From Alentia gelatinosa (Eukaryota; Annelida; Polychaeta; Phyllodocida; Polynoidae): a stretch of DNA of 64,000 nucleotides. The notes under the pieces were generated by a model. The model searched no databases. It worked only from the letters and a program-made list of their open reading frames with translations, and was not told the DNA's origin. Position 1 is the first letter of the stretch, and each line of letters begins with the position of its first letter. The position numbers and the translations under genes are program-made. Location: positions 61,382,841 to 61,446,840 of the forward strand of contig OX465584.1 of the NCBI GenBank assembly GCA_950022655.1. Direction: 5' to 3'. Positions 10,925 to 20,240 of the stretch are shown one piece after another.

Positions 10925-11633
10925 TTTCCTCTGGTACTCCCAGTATTACTACATTTCTGTTCCTGGCTGTAAAGTAGTAGTTTGTGACGCTGTCAGTCGA
11001 TTCACCCGTCACATTTGCATATGAGAGTATGCGATCAGTGCCCGCTACAGCATTGCCACCCGCACTTCTGGTTTCTAGTTTATGAGACAACAGATTAATT
11101 TTGTTCTCAAGAATGCTTACTCTCTTATCTAAATCTTTCTGTTTCATACTAACCCGTTGGATCACTGCATTATTTTTAACCTTGAATGAGACTATGTCCT
11201 CTCTAAGGGATTGTATCTCAGTTTTGGTTTCAATCACAGACTGAGTTAACCTATCGTTAATATAGTTTCGACTGGGGAGTTCAGCTATCATTGAGTGTAA
11301 TCTCTTTAACGGGTCTTCCGGGGTATCGTTTTCTAAAGGCGGCATGTCATTTTCATCGTCAATTTGCACTTCAGGGGGAGGGGCTACTGCTTGTTGAGCG
11401 TTGAGCATCGTGGCAACGTTACCGTCATCCCCTTCAGCCATTGTCTCTTCAAACAATTCCAATAAATTCACAATTAGCCCTGGGTCACTTTTAACTTTTT
11501 TGTAGACGTTGGTTCTCAGAATAGATAGTTTACTCCCTGATATATTTTGGGGGCTAGCTGAGCCAGAGCGATACCTCTTCCTAGCAGCAGATCCTGCGCT
11601 CAGCATGGTTTTGAGCACTGGACGATAATGCAA
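10896..11633 (-). CDS. LINE ORF1 region, first frame: coiled coil and start of RRM-like domain
   Basis: 245 residues from the ATG at 11633; a second ATG at codon 10 is also possible. A basic, Ser-rich start (SGSAARKRYRSGSAS) is followed by an acidic, Pro-rich linker (85-108) and a likely coiled coil at about 125-187 (heptad-like runs such as KDLDKRVSILENKINLL). RNRNVVILGVPEE (225-236) is the typical first strand of the RRM in LINE ORF1 proteins. The frame then runs out after a G5 run (CCCCC at 10918-10922 on the plus strand), and the RRM goes on in the next frame. The parts fit an RNA-binding, trimerising ORF1 protein broken by a one-base slip. Confidence 0.8.
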   Translation of the reverse strand: MHYRPVLKTMLSAGSAARKRYRSGSASPQNISGSKLSILRTNVYKKVKSDPGLIVNLLELFEETMAEGDDGNVATMLNAQQAVAPPPEVQIDDENDMPPLENDTPEDPLKRLHSMIAELPSRNYINDRLTQSVIETKTEIQSLREDIVSFKVKNNAVIQRVSMKQKDLDKRVSILENKINLLSHKLETRSAGGNAVAGTDRILSYANVTGESTDSVTNYYFTARNRNVVILGVPEENGGLARSAK

Positions 11634-11639
11634 GTCAAT

Positions 11640-12080
11640 GGCCCTTGAATGGCGTGGGATACTGATTTTGATAGAGCTAATCCAACTAAATCATCCAGAA
11701 ATATTATCCATCAAACAATGTGAACAACGGTCGTGGAGAACCTGTGTTCTTTACTTACAGTTTGTGGAGTTTAGTCGTTATTACTACCTGCGTTCTCGAA
11801 TAATGCGAGTCCTGGCTCCCCTCTCCCTCAGACACACGTCCGCTCAGTACGATGCCATGCCTTGCCTTAGAAAGGGAAATACAGATTTGAAAAGGAAAAA
11901 TAAGTGACATAACCAAATTTCTAGGAAAGCCCTTTGCATTGGATCATTGGAAATCAATCAAATCGTTTTGCAATCCCAACAAAATTTACAGTCCATTCTG
12001 TGGTAATTATACATGTATAGAATTATTCTTTTTGGATACCATTTTGTTATATTTCTAGGTCATGACGTAATAAGCCAATA
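11640..12080. other. Possible 5' UTR of the LINE and flanking spacer
   Basis: Lies upstream of the first ORF1 ATG on the minus strand. It has no long frame. The true 5' end of the element cannot be placed without other copies. Confidence 0.3.
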
Positions 12081-12084
12081 CATA

Positions 12085-12205
12085 CACAACATTGACTAAT
12101 TTCAGATAAAACAGTCGTATGCTCCTTCGATTTTACTTCATGCAATATCCTCGCATGAGCTCAGACATTACTCCTCGGAGCATATGGCTGCTATATTGTA
12201 TGTAT
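12085..12205. mobile_element. Fragment of foldback family P (GACTGGTTTCAGAT type)
   Basis: Starts with ttgactaatttcagataaaac, carries gtatgctcc, atgcaatatcctcgc and ctcctcggagcatatg, and ends in ttgtatgtattatccacc. The same parts form a clean hairpin at 32737-32885 and recur at 15560-15640, 16268-16640, 44520-44610 and 53010-53100. Confidence 0.6.
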
Positions 12206-12264
12206 TATCCACCCTTTCCCAACAAGTGACTTAACACATATTCCAACAAGTTCAGCTCCTCACA

Positions 12265-12576
12265 TAAGGACCGTTTCCATTGGCCGACAAAGATTGCTCA
12301 GACTTTTTGAGTTACACAGAAAGTCTGTCGGTGGTGCCACTGACTCTGGGTCCACATAGAAAAATCGCTGAGGGTAGTATATTTCACTAAGTGACCAAGC
12401 TCTCACTGAGTGGTAGGTGGTGCCACATTGCACAATCTAAGCAGAAAAAGTCGTGGGTCAATTCACGAGCTTGGTTGTTTCCATTGACCGATATTGGGTC
12501 CACAGTGCCAAAAGTCTGTCGGTGGTTCCTGACTGTAGATCGGTGACGGGAAATCGGCCAATGGAAACGGGCCTAT
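12265..12576. mobile_element. MITE with CCGTTTCCATTGGCCGA terminal inverted repeats
   Basis: Left end ggaccgtttccattggccga (12268) is mirrored by tcggccaatggaaacggg (12554-12571). A second member with weaker ends lies at 33961-34096. About 310 bases, no coding capacity. An internal gtttccattgaccgatattgg near 12478 repeats the terminus, suggesting a rearrangement. Confidence 0.65.
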
Positions 12577-13104
12577 AGTGTTAATTATCCTAATAGCACT
12601 ACAAAGAAAGTACTCTGAGTAAGTTTTAACTTTAACATTTAACGAATTATTCCTAAGCCAGCCCCACCTACAGATATGCACTCACATTGACACAATCCTA
12701 TGAATTAAAAATCATGCTATTTTTAATGTTTCCCATTAGTGATGTGCTTTTTTGTGCAACAGCCACGGATGTAAAAGATCTCAAGTGTACGGAGTGCTTT
12801 ATCATTACTTGTGACCCTTTTTACATTCCCAGCATTAAATCTTCCGTGCACAACGTTGGGGATGTTTTCATGACTTTTTTTTCTTTTTTTTATTCACATA
12901 TAATTCACCTTGGAGATAGATGGTCTTCCATTATAGGATGGGATTACAATCCGGACAATAATGCAACAATTCAAAGGTGACAATACAAGTCAGGTAAAGC
13001 TTACATGAGAATCTAACAATTAATTACAGTATAGATCTAGACAAAAGATTAAAAAAAGAAAAATATACAGTGGATTGATGAGCATTGGTGTATAAATGGG
13101 ATGG
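12577..13104. other. Spacer with a possible LINE 3' tail (12870-12960, minus strand)
   Basis: On the minus strand the sequence reads ...ctccaaggtgaattatatgtg followed by aataaaaaaaagaaaaaaaa (12873-12905 region), which looks like the poly(A) end of a retroposed element. Nothing else is recognisable. Confidence 0.3.
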
Positions 13105-13392
13105 TAAGGCCCGGCGTCCACCTACTACGATAGAATCGTAGACCTCCCGATATGGCACCGATACAAAATGTCAAAATCGGTGACATATCGGGAAGGTGCA
13201 AAATCGTAGACTTATGTCTAGACAAGCCAATCCACCATGCATTGTATGGGGGTTTCATCGGTGTATAATCGCAGAAACGTGTTCAACTGCCCCGATATCA
13301 GGTAACCTTCCGACGCGATTTTGATTTTTTATCGGGAGGTGCATCGTAGACCATATCGGTGCAATATCGTAGTAGGTGGACGCCGGGCCTTA
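13105..13392. mobile_element. MITE-G copy 1 (GGCCCGGCGTCCACC termini)
   Basis: Terminal inverted repeats begin ggcccggcgtccacctacta and extend, with mismatches, over about 75 bases. Flanked by TAA (13105-13107) and TTA (13390-13392), in line with the 3-bp TWA target sites of PIF/Harbinger elements. Other copies: 20912-21190, 23995-24260, 24843-25107, 45163-45444, 54128-54408 and a half copy at 17155-17300. No transposase. Confidence 0.85.
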
Positions 13393-13394
13393 TG

Positions 13395-13582
13395 AGTGCG
13401 ATGAGCAATGAACAATGAGTAATTACTGCAAGTTTTAGCACAGTTCTGTCATTTTAGTTACCCCATTTTTGAAACTGAATTTACTTGGCAGCTTCTGTAT
13501 GTCTACTGGCAGTGAGTTCCACAACTTTTCTCCTCTATATTTAGGGGACTTCTTGAGAAACTCACTACGTGGACGTACCAGT
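13395..13582 (-). pseudogene. Fragment of a LINE ORF2 C terminus
   Basis: Too short to stand out as a frame, but on the minus strand from about 13582 it reads LVRPRSEFLKKS, then YRGEKLWNSLPVDIQKL and FSFKNG, the G-KLWNSLP signature found near the end of CR1/L2-type ORF2 proteins. It is cut on one side by MITE-G and on the other by the bipartite element that starts at 13583, so both inserted next to or into it. It is a different family from the LINE at 5-11.6 kb. Confidence 0.65.
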
Positions 13583-13888
13583 TTTTATCCTACCCCTAAT
13601 ATAAAATCCCATAGGCTTAACATTGGGTTTCCGTATGCCACGCTGACTGGCATACGGAGTTTTATATGCCACTAGTGGCATACAGCATTGTTATCACGTA
13701 ATATTCCACATTCGAGGAGATGGGGTAGGATAAAATCAAAACCTGATTCGTTTTAATCTTGTCCATCGCATTCCACTCCTGAAGTTTTGGCTCCGGACTT
13801 CACTCGGCTTCGCCTCATGAAGTCACTTTGCCAAACTCCAGTCGTGGAATACGGTGGACAAGATTAAACCTCATCCAGTTTTACGATA
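13583..13888. mobile_element. Bipartite foldback element, copy 2
   Basis: First half (13583-13737): 13-base terminal repeats tttatcctacccc and ggggtaggataaa, with cataggcttaacattggg and the palindrome tatgccactagtggcata inside. Second half (13738-13888): a long hairpin with arms reading cgttttaatcttgtccatcg / cggtggacaagattaaac and the tip cactcggcttcgcctcatgaag. A near-identical copy is at 43806-44101 (it lacks the first bases). Confidence 0.85.
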
Positions 13889-13957
13889 GAACTGCAGTTT
13901 AGACTGGGACCGCAGCATAACTGTACTGTGCTGCAGTCCCAGTCTAAACTGCAGTTC
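13889..13957. repeat. 28-bp inverted repeat (hairpin)
   Basis: gaactgcagtttagactggg (13889-13908) is followed by accgcagc; the reverse complement, with one mismatch, occupies about 13929-13957. Loop near 13917-13928. It abuts the bipartite element and may be a separate small insertion. Confidence 0.8.
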
Positions 13958-14486
13958 AAACTGAAAGTAGTATATTGCCCAAAAGGAAAATCCTCCCTTT
14001 AGAGCCTACTGAAAACAAAGTCATCTACCCTACATAGACCATCAAGTATAAATGCACATTTTGAATGAAAAAAAATGGGCCTTTGACCTAAACCAACTGG
14101 GCCAGAATGATATTCTTTGGTATAATGATTGCATTTCACAAAGGAAACCCCGTGTTAATTGTTATAAAATCTTCACAATATGATAATGAGAAAGAACCTC
14201 ATTGAGAGCCGTAGCTGCCGAAAATACGCCACGAGTGTTAGTTGTGAAGTAATCTCACAAGGCAAAGAAGAGTAAGATTAAGTAGCAAACCAACACAAAT
14301 GGCATATTTTCAGTGGCTCTGGTTAGAGGGTGGTTCAGATTTTACCTCACCCCTGTCAATGACTTATTGGCTAACGTTTGTGACTCGGACTCAATGGACA
14401 TTGAGTACGAGTTCCCAAAGTTAAGTCTAGCTGGAAATATACCAGGGATGAAAGAAATGTGTAATACTCCATATTCCTAAAACTAA
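13958..14486. other. Degenerate foldback remnant and spacer
   Basis: Around 14210-14330 weak arms flank a region, and 14339-14354 has ttacctcacccctgtcaatg, the terminal motif of the bipartite elements, followed by ggcta...ttaagtcta near 14420. Probably an eroded bipartite element; the rest is unassigned. Confidence 0.35.
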
Positions 14487-15216
14487 CAGATATATCCACC
14501 TAATACAAAGTGTCCATAGAAAACACATAGCGAGTGTGTATATCTATACCAAGAGCATACAGATATATCCACCTAATACAAAGTGTCCATAGAAATCACA
14601 TAGGGAGTGTGTATCACCATACCCGGAGCATACAGATATATCCACCTAATACAAAGTGTCCATAGAAAACACATAGGGAGTGTGTATCACCATACCCGGA
14701 GCATACAGATATATCCACCTAATACAAAGTGTCCATAGAAAACACATAGGGAGTGTGTATCACCATACCCGGAGCATACAGATATATCCACCTAATACAA
14801 AGTGTCCATAGAAAACACATAGGGAGTATGTATCACTATACACGGAGCATTCAGATATATCCACCTAATACAAAGTGTCCATAGAAAACACATAGCGAGT
14901 GTGTATCATCATACCCAGAGCATACAGATATATCCACCTAATACAAAGTGTCCATAGAAATCACATAGGGAGTGTGTATCACCATACCCGGAGCATACAG
15001 ATATATCCACCTAATACAAAGTGTCCATAGAAAACACATAGGGAGTGTGTATCACCATACCCGGAGCATACAGATATATCCACCTAATACAAAGTGTCCA
15101 TAGAAAACACATAGGGAGTATGTATCACTATACACGGAGCATTCAGATATATCCACCTAATACAAAGTATCCATAGAAAACACATAGGGAGTTTGTATCA
15201 CCATACCCAGAGCATA
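14487..15216. repeat. 73-bp satellite, 10 tandem copies
   Basis: Units start cagatatatccacctaatac at 14487, 14560, 14633, 14706, 14779, 14852, 14925, 14998, 15071 and 15144. Variant marks (gcgag in units 1 and 6, agaaatcac in 2 and 7, gtatg...cattcag in 5 and 9) recur in order, so the array has a higher-order period of four to five units. The middle of the unit (acaaagtgtccatag...acacatagggagtgtgtat) is the reverse complement of 33010-33065, part of a dispersed element. Confidence 0.95.
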
Positions 15217-15640
15217 TATTCCGCATATGGTATCAGGCAGTACGAATCAACGACTGACCTCGAACAGGAAGCGTTTCGCCCACAGTAAGCACGTTTCCTA
15301 ATAGTACTAAGTGTCAACTCCTCGGAGCATATATACGACCCCTTGTATCTGGAACCAGTCAATGTTGTTCATTATCCAGCTACACGAAGTGTTCAAACAA
15401 AACACACAGGGAGTGTGTATGGACATACCTGGAGCATACCGACATTGTGTATGCTCTGAGTTGGAAAAGCCGGCGCATACAGAAAAATAATGTGTATGGA
15501 AATGTAGTACGTACCTAAAAGCACTAATATCGGTACACCACTTGTCAGGAAAAGGTGGTTGATAAATACAATATGGACTGGTTTCAGATAAAAGCAGTTC
15601 TATGCTCCTTGGAAATGACACCATGCAATATCCTCCCTTA
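15217..15640. mobile_element. Fragments of foldback families H and P
   Basis: 15224-15298 matches the right arm of the family-H hairpin (actgacctcgaacaggaa, cccacagtaag). 15300-15640 holds family-P pieces (caactcctcggagcatatat, aaccagtcaatg, tatggactggtttcagataa) and one diverged satellite-like unit at 15380-15450. A patchwork of truncated elements. Confidence 0.55.
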
Positions 15641-15904
15641 GGCTTGGAATTTTTTTTTTATCTTTTCAATATCTTTTATTGGTCAAATATTATTTACATT
15701 TTTTCATCATTTGTTATATTTAACATAGCCAGACCAATAATAGAAATACCCAAGACATCAACTCAGTTACAGCAGACGCTTACACTGGTATTCAGTTGAT
15801 GTCCAACAAGAAGTTTTATAACATCTGTGTCTATAGCTCTCGTTATTACTGCTATTTTTGGTATTACCGTTTTTGAGAGTCGATATAAGCATGAGACATT
15901 TGAG
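15641..15904. other. AT-rich spacer
   Basis: T-rich run at 15650-15662, otherwise nothing recognisable. Confidence 0.3.
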
Positions 15905-15910
15905 ATGATG

Positions 15911-16232
15911 GGATACTATGGAGAAACCAAACAAGAGTTAGTCGTGTTGTTATTTATCGCAGGACGGCAAGGTCATGTATCACTGCGCGAGGCGAAGCCG
16001 AGAGCAGTAATACGCGATCTTGCCGGAGTGCGATGAACAATAATACAACTAACTCGAGTTTGGTTTAGAATTTATCCTACCCTGCCCGTCTAAATTACTC
16101 CTACATTAACAAATGATGTCATTTGTAAAGTGTTTCCCACTAGAGCGATATTTTTCATTTTTCTGAACTCCAGACCGAATACAGTTACCCAATGTTAAGC
16201 CTATGGAGTTTTTTATTAGGGGTGAGATAAAT
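15911..16232. mobile_element. Bipartite foldback element, copy 3
   Basis: Hairpin half: 15928-16067, arms beginning aaccaaacaagagttagt and closing actaactcgagtttggttt, tip gcgaggcgaagccgagagc. Second half: 16071-16232, from tttatcctaccc to ggggtgagataaat, with caatgttaagcctatggag inside. Same design as the copies at 2.1, 13.6 and 43.8 kb, but the hairpin arms are unrelated in sequence. Confidence 0.75.
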
Positions 16233-16267
16233 CTCAACTATATATATACAACCAAGGATAAAGCAGA

Positions 16268-16650
16268 GACATCATACATGTATACATATTATATATACCT
16301 GTGTGCGGTTGTATGCATGCTCCTTGTAGTTGACAATATCCTCACTGGGATATTACTACGTGTCAACTGCTCGGAGCATATACGTGGATAATAAATACAA
16401 TATAGACTGGTTTCAGAATAAAGCGGTTGTATACATTCTCCTTGCAGTTGCCTCTATGCAATATCCTCACTGGGATATTACTAAGCGTCAACTCCTCGGA
16501 GCATATACGTGGATAATAAATAAAATATAGACTGGTTTCAGATTAAAGCGGTTGTATACATTCTCCTTGCAGTTGACTCTCTGCAATATCCTCACTGGGT
16601 TATTACTACGCGTCAACTCCTCAGAGCACACGACCCCTTGGATCAGAAAC
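16268..16650. repeat. 125-bp tandem repeat made of family-P foldback DNA
   Basis: Three units, two of them offset by 125 bases (tatagactggtttcag at 16401 and 16526). Each carries gcagttg, ctctatgcaatatcctcac and caactcctcggagcatat. A dispersed foldback element has become tandem here. Confidence 0.8.
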
Positions 16651-16669
16651 CAGTCGATACTGTGTATGT

Positions 16670-16915
16670 AGCAGGCAGGTCTAGCGGCCTCTCCTGCTCC
16701 TATCTTGGCGGGCCATGCTGCGGGGAACCCCGGCACCGGCCCCCATTCATCCCGGCCTATCTACGCCGTATCGTCACCCCACCTCCCCGGGGAGACCGGG
16801 GCACGGGGCTCGGCCCCCGGGGACCCCTCCACGGTCTCCGGCAGACGGGGACCGGGACGGGAGACGGGGGGGTCCCGTGTCCCGCTGCTACTCCTCCCGT
16901 ACGTACACGGCACAT
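16670..16915. other. GC- and CpG-rich block of unknown nature
   Basis: A sharp switch to very GC-rich sequence full of ccgg, cccgg and gggacc. Several frames are open in both strands merely because stops are rare in such DNA. Its neighbours are repeats, so it may be part of an element; it does not match any rRNA segment that I can recognise. Confidence 0.35.
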
Positions 16916-16939
16916 AGCTATCCTCATGTGGGGGCCGCC

Positions 16940-17010
16940 ATTTGTGAATACAGTAGAACTTTGCGTAAGCGGACACTCTCCGTTATGGGCCAAAGTGCCC
17001 GGTACTGATA
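16940..17010. repeat. Pogo/Tigger-like terminal motif
   Basis: gaatacagtagaactttgcg, then taagcggacactc. The same sequence recurs at 17317-17385 and, in degraded form, at 21225-21300 and in the 61.9-64 kb array. It resembles the ends of pogo/Tigger-type transposons (acagtagaacctcg-like). Assignment by resemblance only. Confidence 0.4.
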
Positions 17011-17300
17011 AATCTACTGCTCACCACTGACCTATTTTTGCCGCTGTTAAGGATTTAATGATTATAATTTAATGATAATTATTAATTGTGGCTCTATAGA
17101 AATACCCGTCTGGTTAGAAATGGCACAGTCTCACACACATGCAGTGTTGGAAGTAAGGCCCGGCGTCCACCTACTACGATGGAAATTTGGCCCTACCGAT
17201 ATAGCGCCAATACAAAAAGCAAATATCGGAGACATATCGGGAAGGTGCAAAATCGTAGATATTATGTCCAGACATGCCAATTCACCACGCATTGTATGTC
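17001..17300. repeat. Duplicated 155-bp segment carrying a half copy of MITE-G
   Basis: 17001-17155 (ctgacctatttttgccgctg, ttaaggatttaat, ttgtggctctat) is repeated at 24555-24706. In both places the next bases are the left end of a MITE-G. The MITE here stops after its left half (17155-17300). Confidence 0.8.
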
Positions 17301-17379
17301 ATGTGGGGGCCGCCAATTGTGAATACAGTAGAACTTTACGTTAGCGGACACCCTCCGTTTTGGGCCAAAGTGGCCGCTT

Positions 17380-17990
17380 GAGGGTAATTGGGAAATTGGA
17401 CAGTAATTATAAGAGGCGGATTGATGGCTCCACCTGTCCTGACAGATCAGCACCTCTCAGATGTCCGCTACATCACAGAGGGCGCCACCAGCGGCCTTCG
17501 CGCAAGGTCCTCAAGTTTGGAAGTCTGTGTCATTGGCTCCGCGAAATACTCTGAAAGCCATGGTAATCCGCAGCACAACCACCTAGCAGGCAGATATTAT
17601 CGGCGGTTTGATGATCAAGAACCACTAGCGACATTTGTGTCCGACCATCCGACCTTATGGAGATGTCTGGGAGGTACGGAAAATCGATCCACGTTGTCGG
17701 CGCCCGCTGTCCCCGACTACGCTGGACCCTGCGACTCGACGTCAAGCTATCTGCATGGTATCGCGGCACCCGCGGCACGCACAGGCGACGGCTCCCGCAA
17801 CGCCAGTGGTGTTGTCAATCTAGGCACGCCATGAAGCTCGTCCAGGCACCCCAACCCGGCATCATCAAGATTGACCATGGGTAAAAAGTGGTCGAGGGCA
17901 CGCATAGGCGACTATTGCATCGGCCGGTACTGCATCGGCGATACAGGTACACAATTTTCGTTCCAGACTATGTAAATAACGGCCCCGTTT
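17380..17990. repeat. Segment S copy 1 and following GC-rich sequence
   Basis: 17380-17520 (gagggtaattgggaaattgg ... aaggtcctcaagtttgga) recurs almost unchanged at 20477-20618. The remaining 470 bases are GC-rich with no recognised protein; frames on both strands are open but carry no motif. Confidence 0.65.
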
Positions 17991-18029
17991 GAATCATGAT
18001 ACTATGGATGTCATCGATGCTCTCTGCAT

Positions 18030-19750
18030 GTTTAGAGGTGAAATTATCTCCTGAGAGTCAATTATCCGGAATGATGTAAAAATAACCATCATTCTCCGAG
18101 TCGGGACCAGCTCCTGAATTTTCTCCTCAGCTCGGGGCCTTGCAGGGGGCAGTGGTTCTACGGGTTGCGCCCCTACGCTGCCCCCCCACATGTGGCTCAG
18201 CTGTGTGCTTCTCTGAATGTTAAATAATGTTAAATAATTCTCCCAGCCACCTCTCCCTCGGAACCAGTTTTCTCCGAGTCAGGACCGGCTCCTAAAGTTT
18301 CCTCCTTCCCTCAGGGCCTAAGAGGGGGCGGTGGTTCTTCGGGTTGTGCCCCTACGCCGCCCCCCCCCCCCCCCCCCACGCTATTCACCTTTGTGTTTTG
18401 GTGAATGTGGAATAATGTGAAATAATGTGAAATAGTTTCTCATGGTCACCTCTCCCCGGAACTTTCCTCCAGTTGGAACCAGGCCCGGTATCTTCTACTC
18501 ATCTAGGGGCCTCGGAGGGGGTGGCGGTTCCTCGGGTTGTGCCCCTACGCCTCCTCTACGTCAGGGCATCACCATGCGTCTCCGATGCCACAGGCGGCCG
18601 CCCAGGCCTCCCGCTGCGAGACGTCCGTGTTCCAGGCCCGCAAGGCCTCCCAACGTGCTGCAGGCCTCCTCAGCACACCTCAGGCCTAGTTGCAGGCCTG
18701 TTCATCGAATTCAGGTGGGAGACTCATTTCAGGCACTCTTGCCGCGCTTAGGAGAAGCTGATAACCGTTACCGTTTTCTCGCCTAATTGTCTACGCCTGG
18801 ATCGTCTGTGAACGTGAAATAATGTGAAATAATTCTCCCGCTCACCTCTCCCTCGGAACCACCTTTCTCCGAGTCGGGACCAGCTGCTGAATTTCTGCTT
18901 ACCTTGGGCCCACGGAGGGGGCGGTGGTTCTTCAGGTTGCGCCCCTACGCTGCCGCCCCCCCCCCCCTACGTGGCTCATCTTTGTGCTGCTGTGAATGTT
19001 AAATAATGTGAAATAATTCTCCCGCTCACCTCTCCCTCGGAACCAGTTTTCTCCGAGTCGGGACCAGCTCCTTAAGTTTCCTCCTCGCCTCAGGCCTACG
19101 GAGGGGGCGGTGGTTCTTCGGGTTGCGCCCCTACGCCGCCCCCCCCCCCCCCATGTGGTTCACCTTTGTGCTTCGGTGAATGTGGAATAATGTGAAAAAA
19201 TGTGGAATAATTCTCCTGGTCACCTCTCCCCGGAACCATCCTCCAGTTGGAACCGGGCCCGGTATCTTCTACTCATCTAGGGGCCTCGGAAGGGGTGGCA
19301 TTTCCTCGGGTTGTGCCCCTACGCCGCCCCCCCCCCCCCAACGTAGCTCATATCCTCTCTACAACTGCCCCACGTGGCTCATCTTTGTGCTGCTGTGAAT
19401 GTTAAATAATGTGAAATAATTCTCCCGCTCACCTCTCCCTCGGAACCAGTTTTCTCCGAGTCGGGACCAGCTCCTTAAGTTTCCTCCTCGCCTCAGGCCT
19501 ACGGAGGGGGAGGTGGTTCTTCGGGTTGCGCCCCTACGCCGCCCCCCCCCCCCATGTGGTTCACCTTTGTGCTTCGGTGAATGCGGAATAATGTGAAAAA
19601 ATGTGAAATAATTCTCCTGGTCACCTCTCCCCGGAACCATCCTCCAGTTGGAACCGGGCCCGGTATCTTCTACTCATCTAGGGGCCTCGGAGGGGTGGCG
19701 GTTCCTCGGGTTGTGCCCCTACGCCGCCCCCCCCCCCCCCCCAAACGTAG
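18030..19750. repeat. GC-rich tandem array with poly-C tracts, about eight units
   Basis: Units of roughly 180-220 bases run: aataatgtgaaataattctc, cacctctcc, ctccgagtcgggaccagctc or ccagttggaaccgggcccgg, ggcggtggttcttcgggttg, cgcccctacgccgc, then a pure C run of 7-18, then tgtggttcacctttgtgctt. Copies begin near 18090, 18260, 18440, 18860, 19040, 19220, 19450 and 19635. Two unit types (guanosine-rich centre versus ...tcttctactcatctagggg) alternate in part. The reading frames inside are not conserved across units. Confidence 0.85.
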
Positions 19751-20240
19751 CTCATATCCTCTCTACAACTGCCCCAGCTCCACCTCACCGATGCTCGGTG
19801 CTTGGCATCTCGGAGCCACCCGACAGTTGTAACCTCTCCAACTCATTGTGCCTCTGGGTTCATCACGCCTGGAGCTTCTCGGAACCTCCCGAGTAGATTT
19901 TTCCCTCGGAGGCTCGGCCTCCCTCGCCCTCTATTTCTGGGCGGAGGTCGCACGCCCTCTGAGATGACGACACGTCCACGATGCCCCGTCTGCGATGCCT
20001 TACACATCCTGGATCACCTCTCCAACGTATCACCACCGATGTCCGGGTCCATCTCAACACGTCAACACCCGCGCTTGCAGGAATGCGCTTTAATTCCTCG
20101 GCGCTTTCGAGATCAACACGGCGACCGCCTCTTGATTCAGGTCCCAAGCATCTCATATTTCCCTCACGGAATAACAACCATGGGGCATATTTACCCCAGC
20201 CAGGAAGGACGTCGACCCCTTCCCGGCAGTTCTAATTATC
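19751..20240. other. Unassigned GC-rich sequence after the array
   Basis: Continues the base composition of the array without its repeat unit. A 160-codon plus-strand frame (19802-20284) has no family motif and reads on into the repeated segment R, so I do not call it a gene. Confidence 0.35.

Larger units (their letters stand above)
5165..11640 (-). mobile_element. CR1/L2-group non-LTR retrotransposon, near full length
   Basis: Read on the minus strand: an ORF1 region (11633 to 9160), a ~900-bp spacer, then ORF2 (8247 to 5407), a 3' UTR of about 220 bases and an A-rich stretch at 5167-5185 that may be the poly(A) tail. ORF2 has an APE-type endonuclease followed by a reverse transcriptase and a C-terminal GPKMWN motif like that of CR1/L2-group elements. 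The copy is decayed: four stops in ORF2 and at least one frameshift in ORF1. I could not find target-site duplications, and the 5' end is placed only by the first ATG of ORF1. The unusual part is the ORF1 domain set (coiled coil, RRM-like, NADAR, SGNH). Confidence 0.9.

Noticed and set aside
17388..17834. 148-codon plus-strand frame
   Set aside because: Its first part is the duplicated segment S, which also opens a frame at 20485 that then diverges completely; no protein motif.
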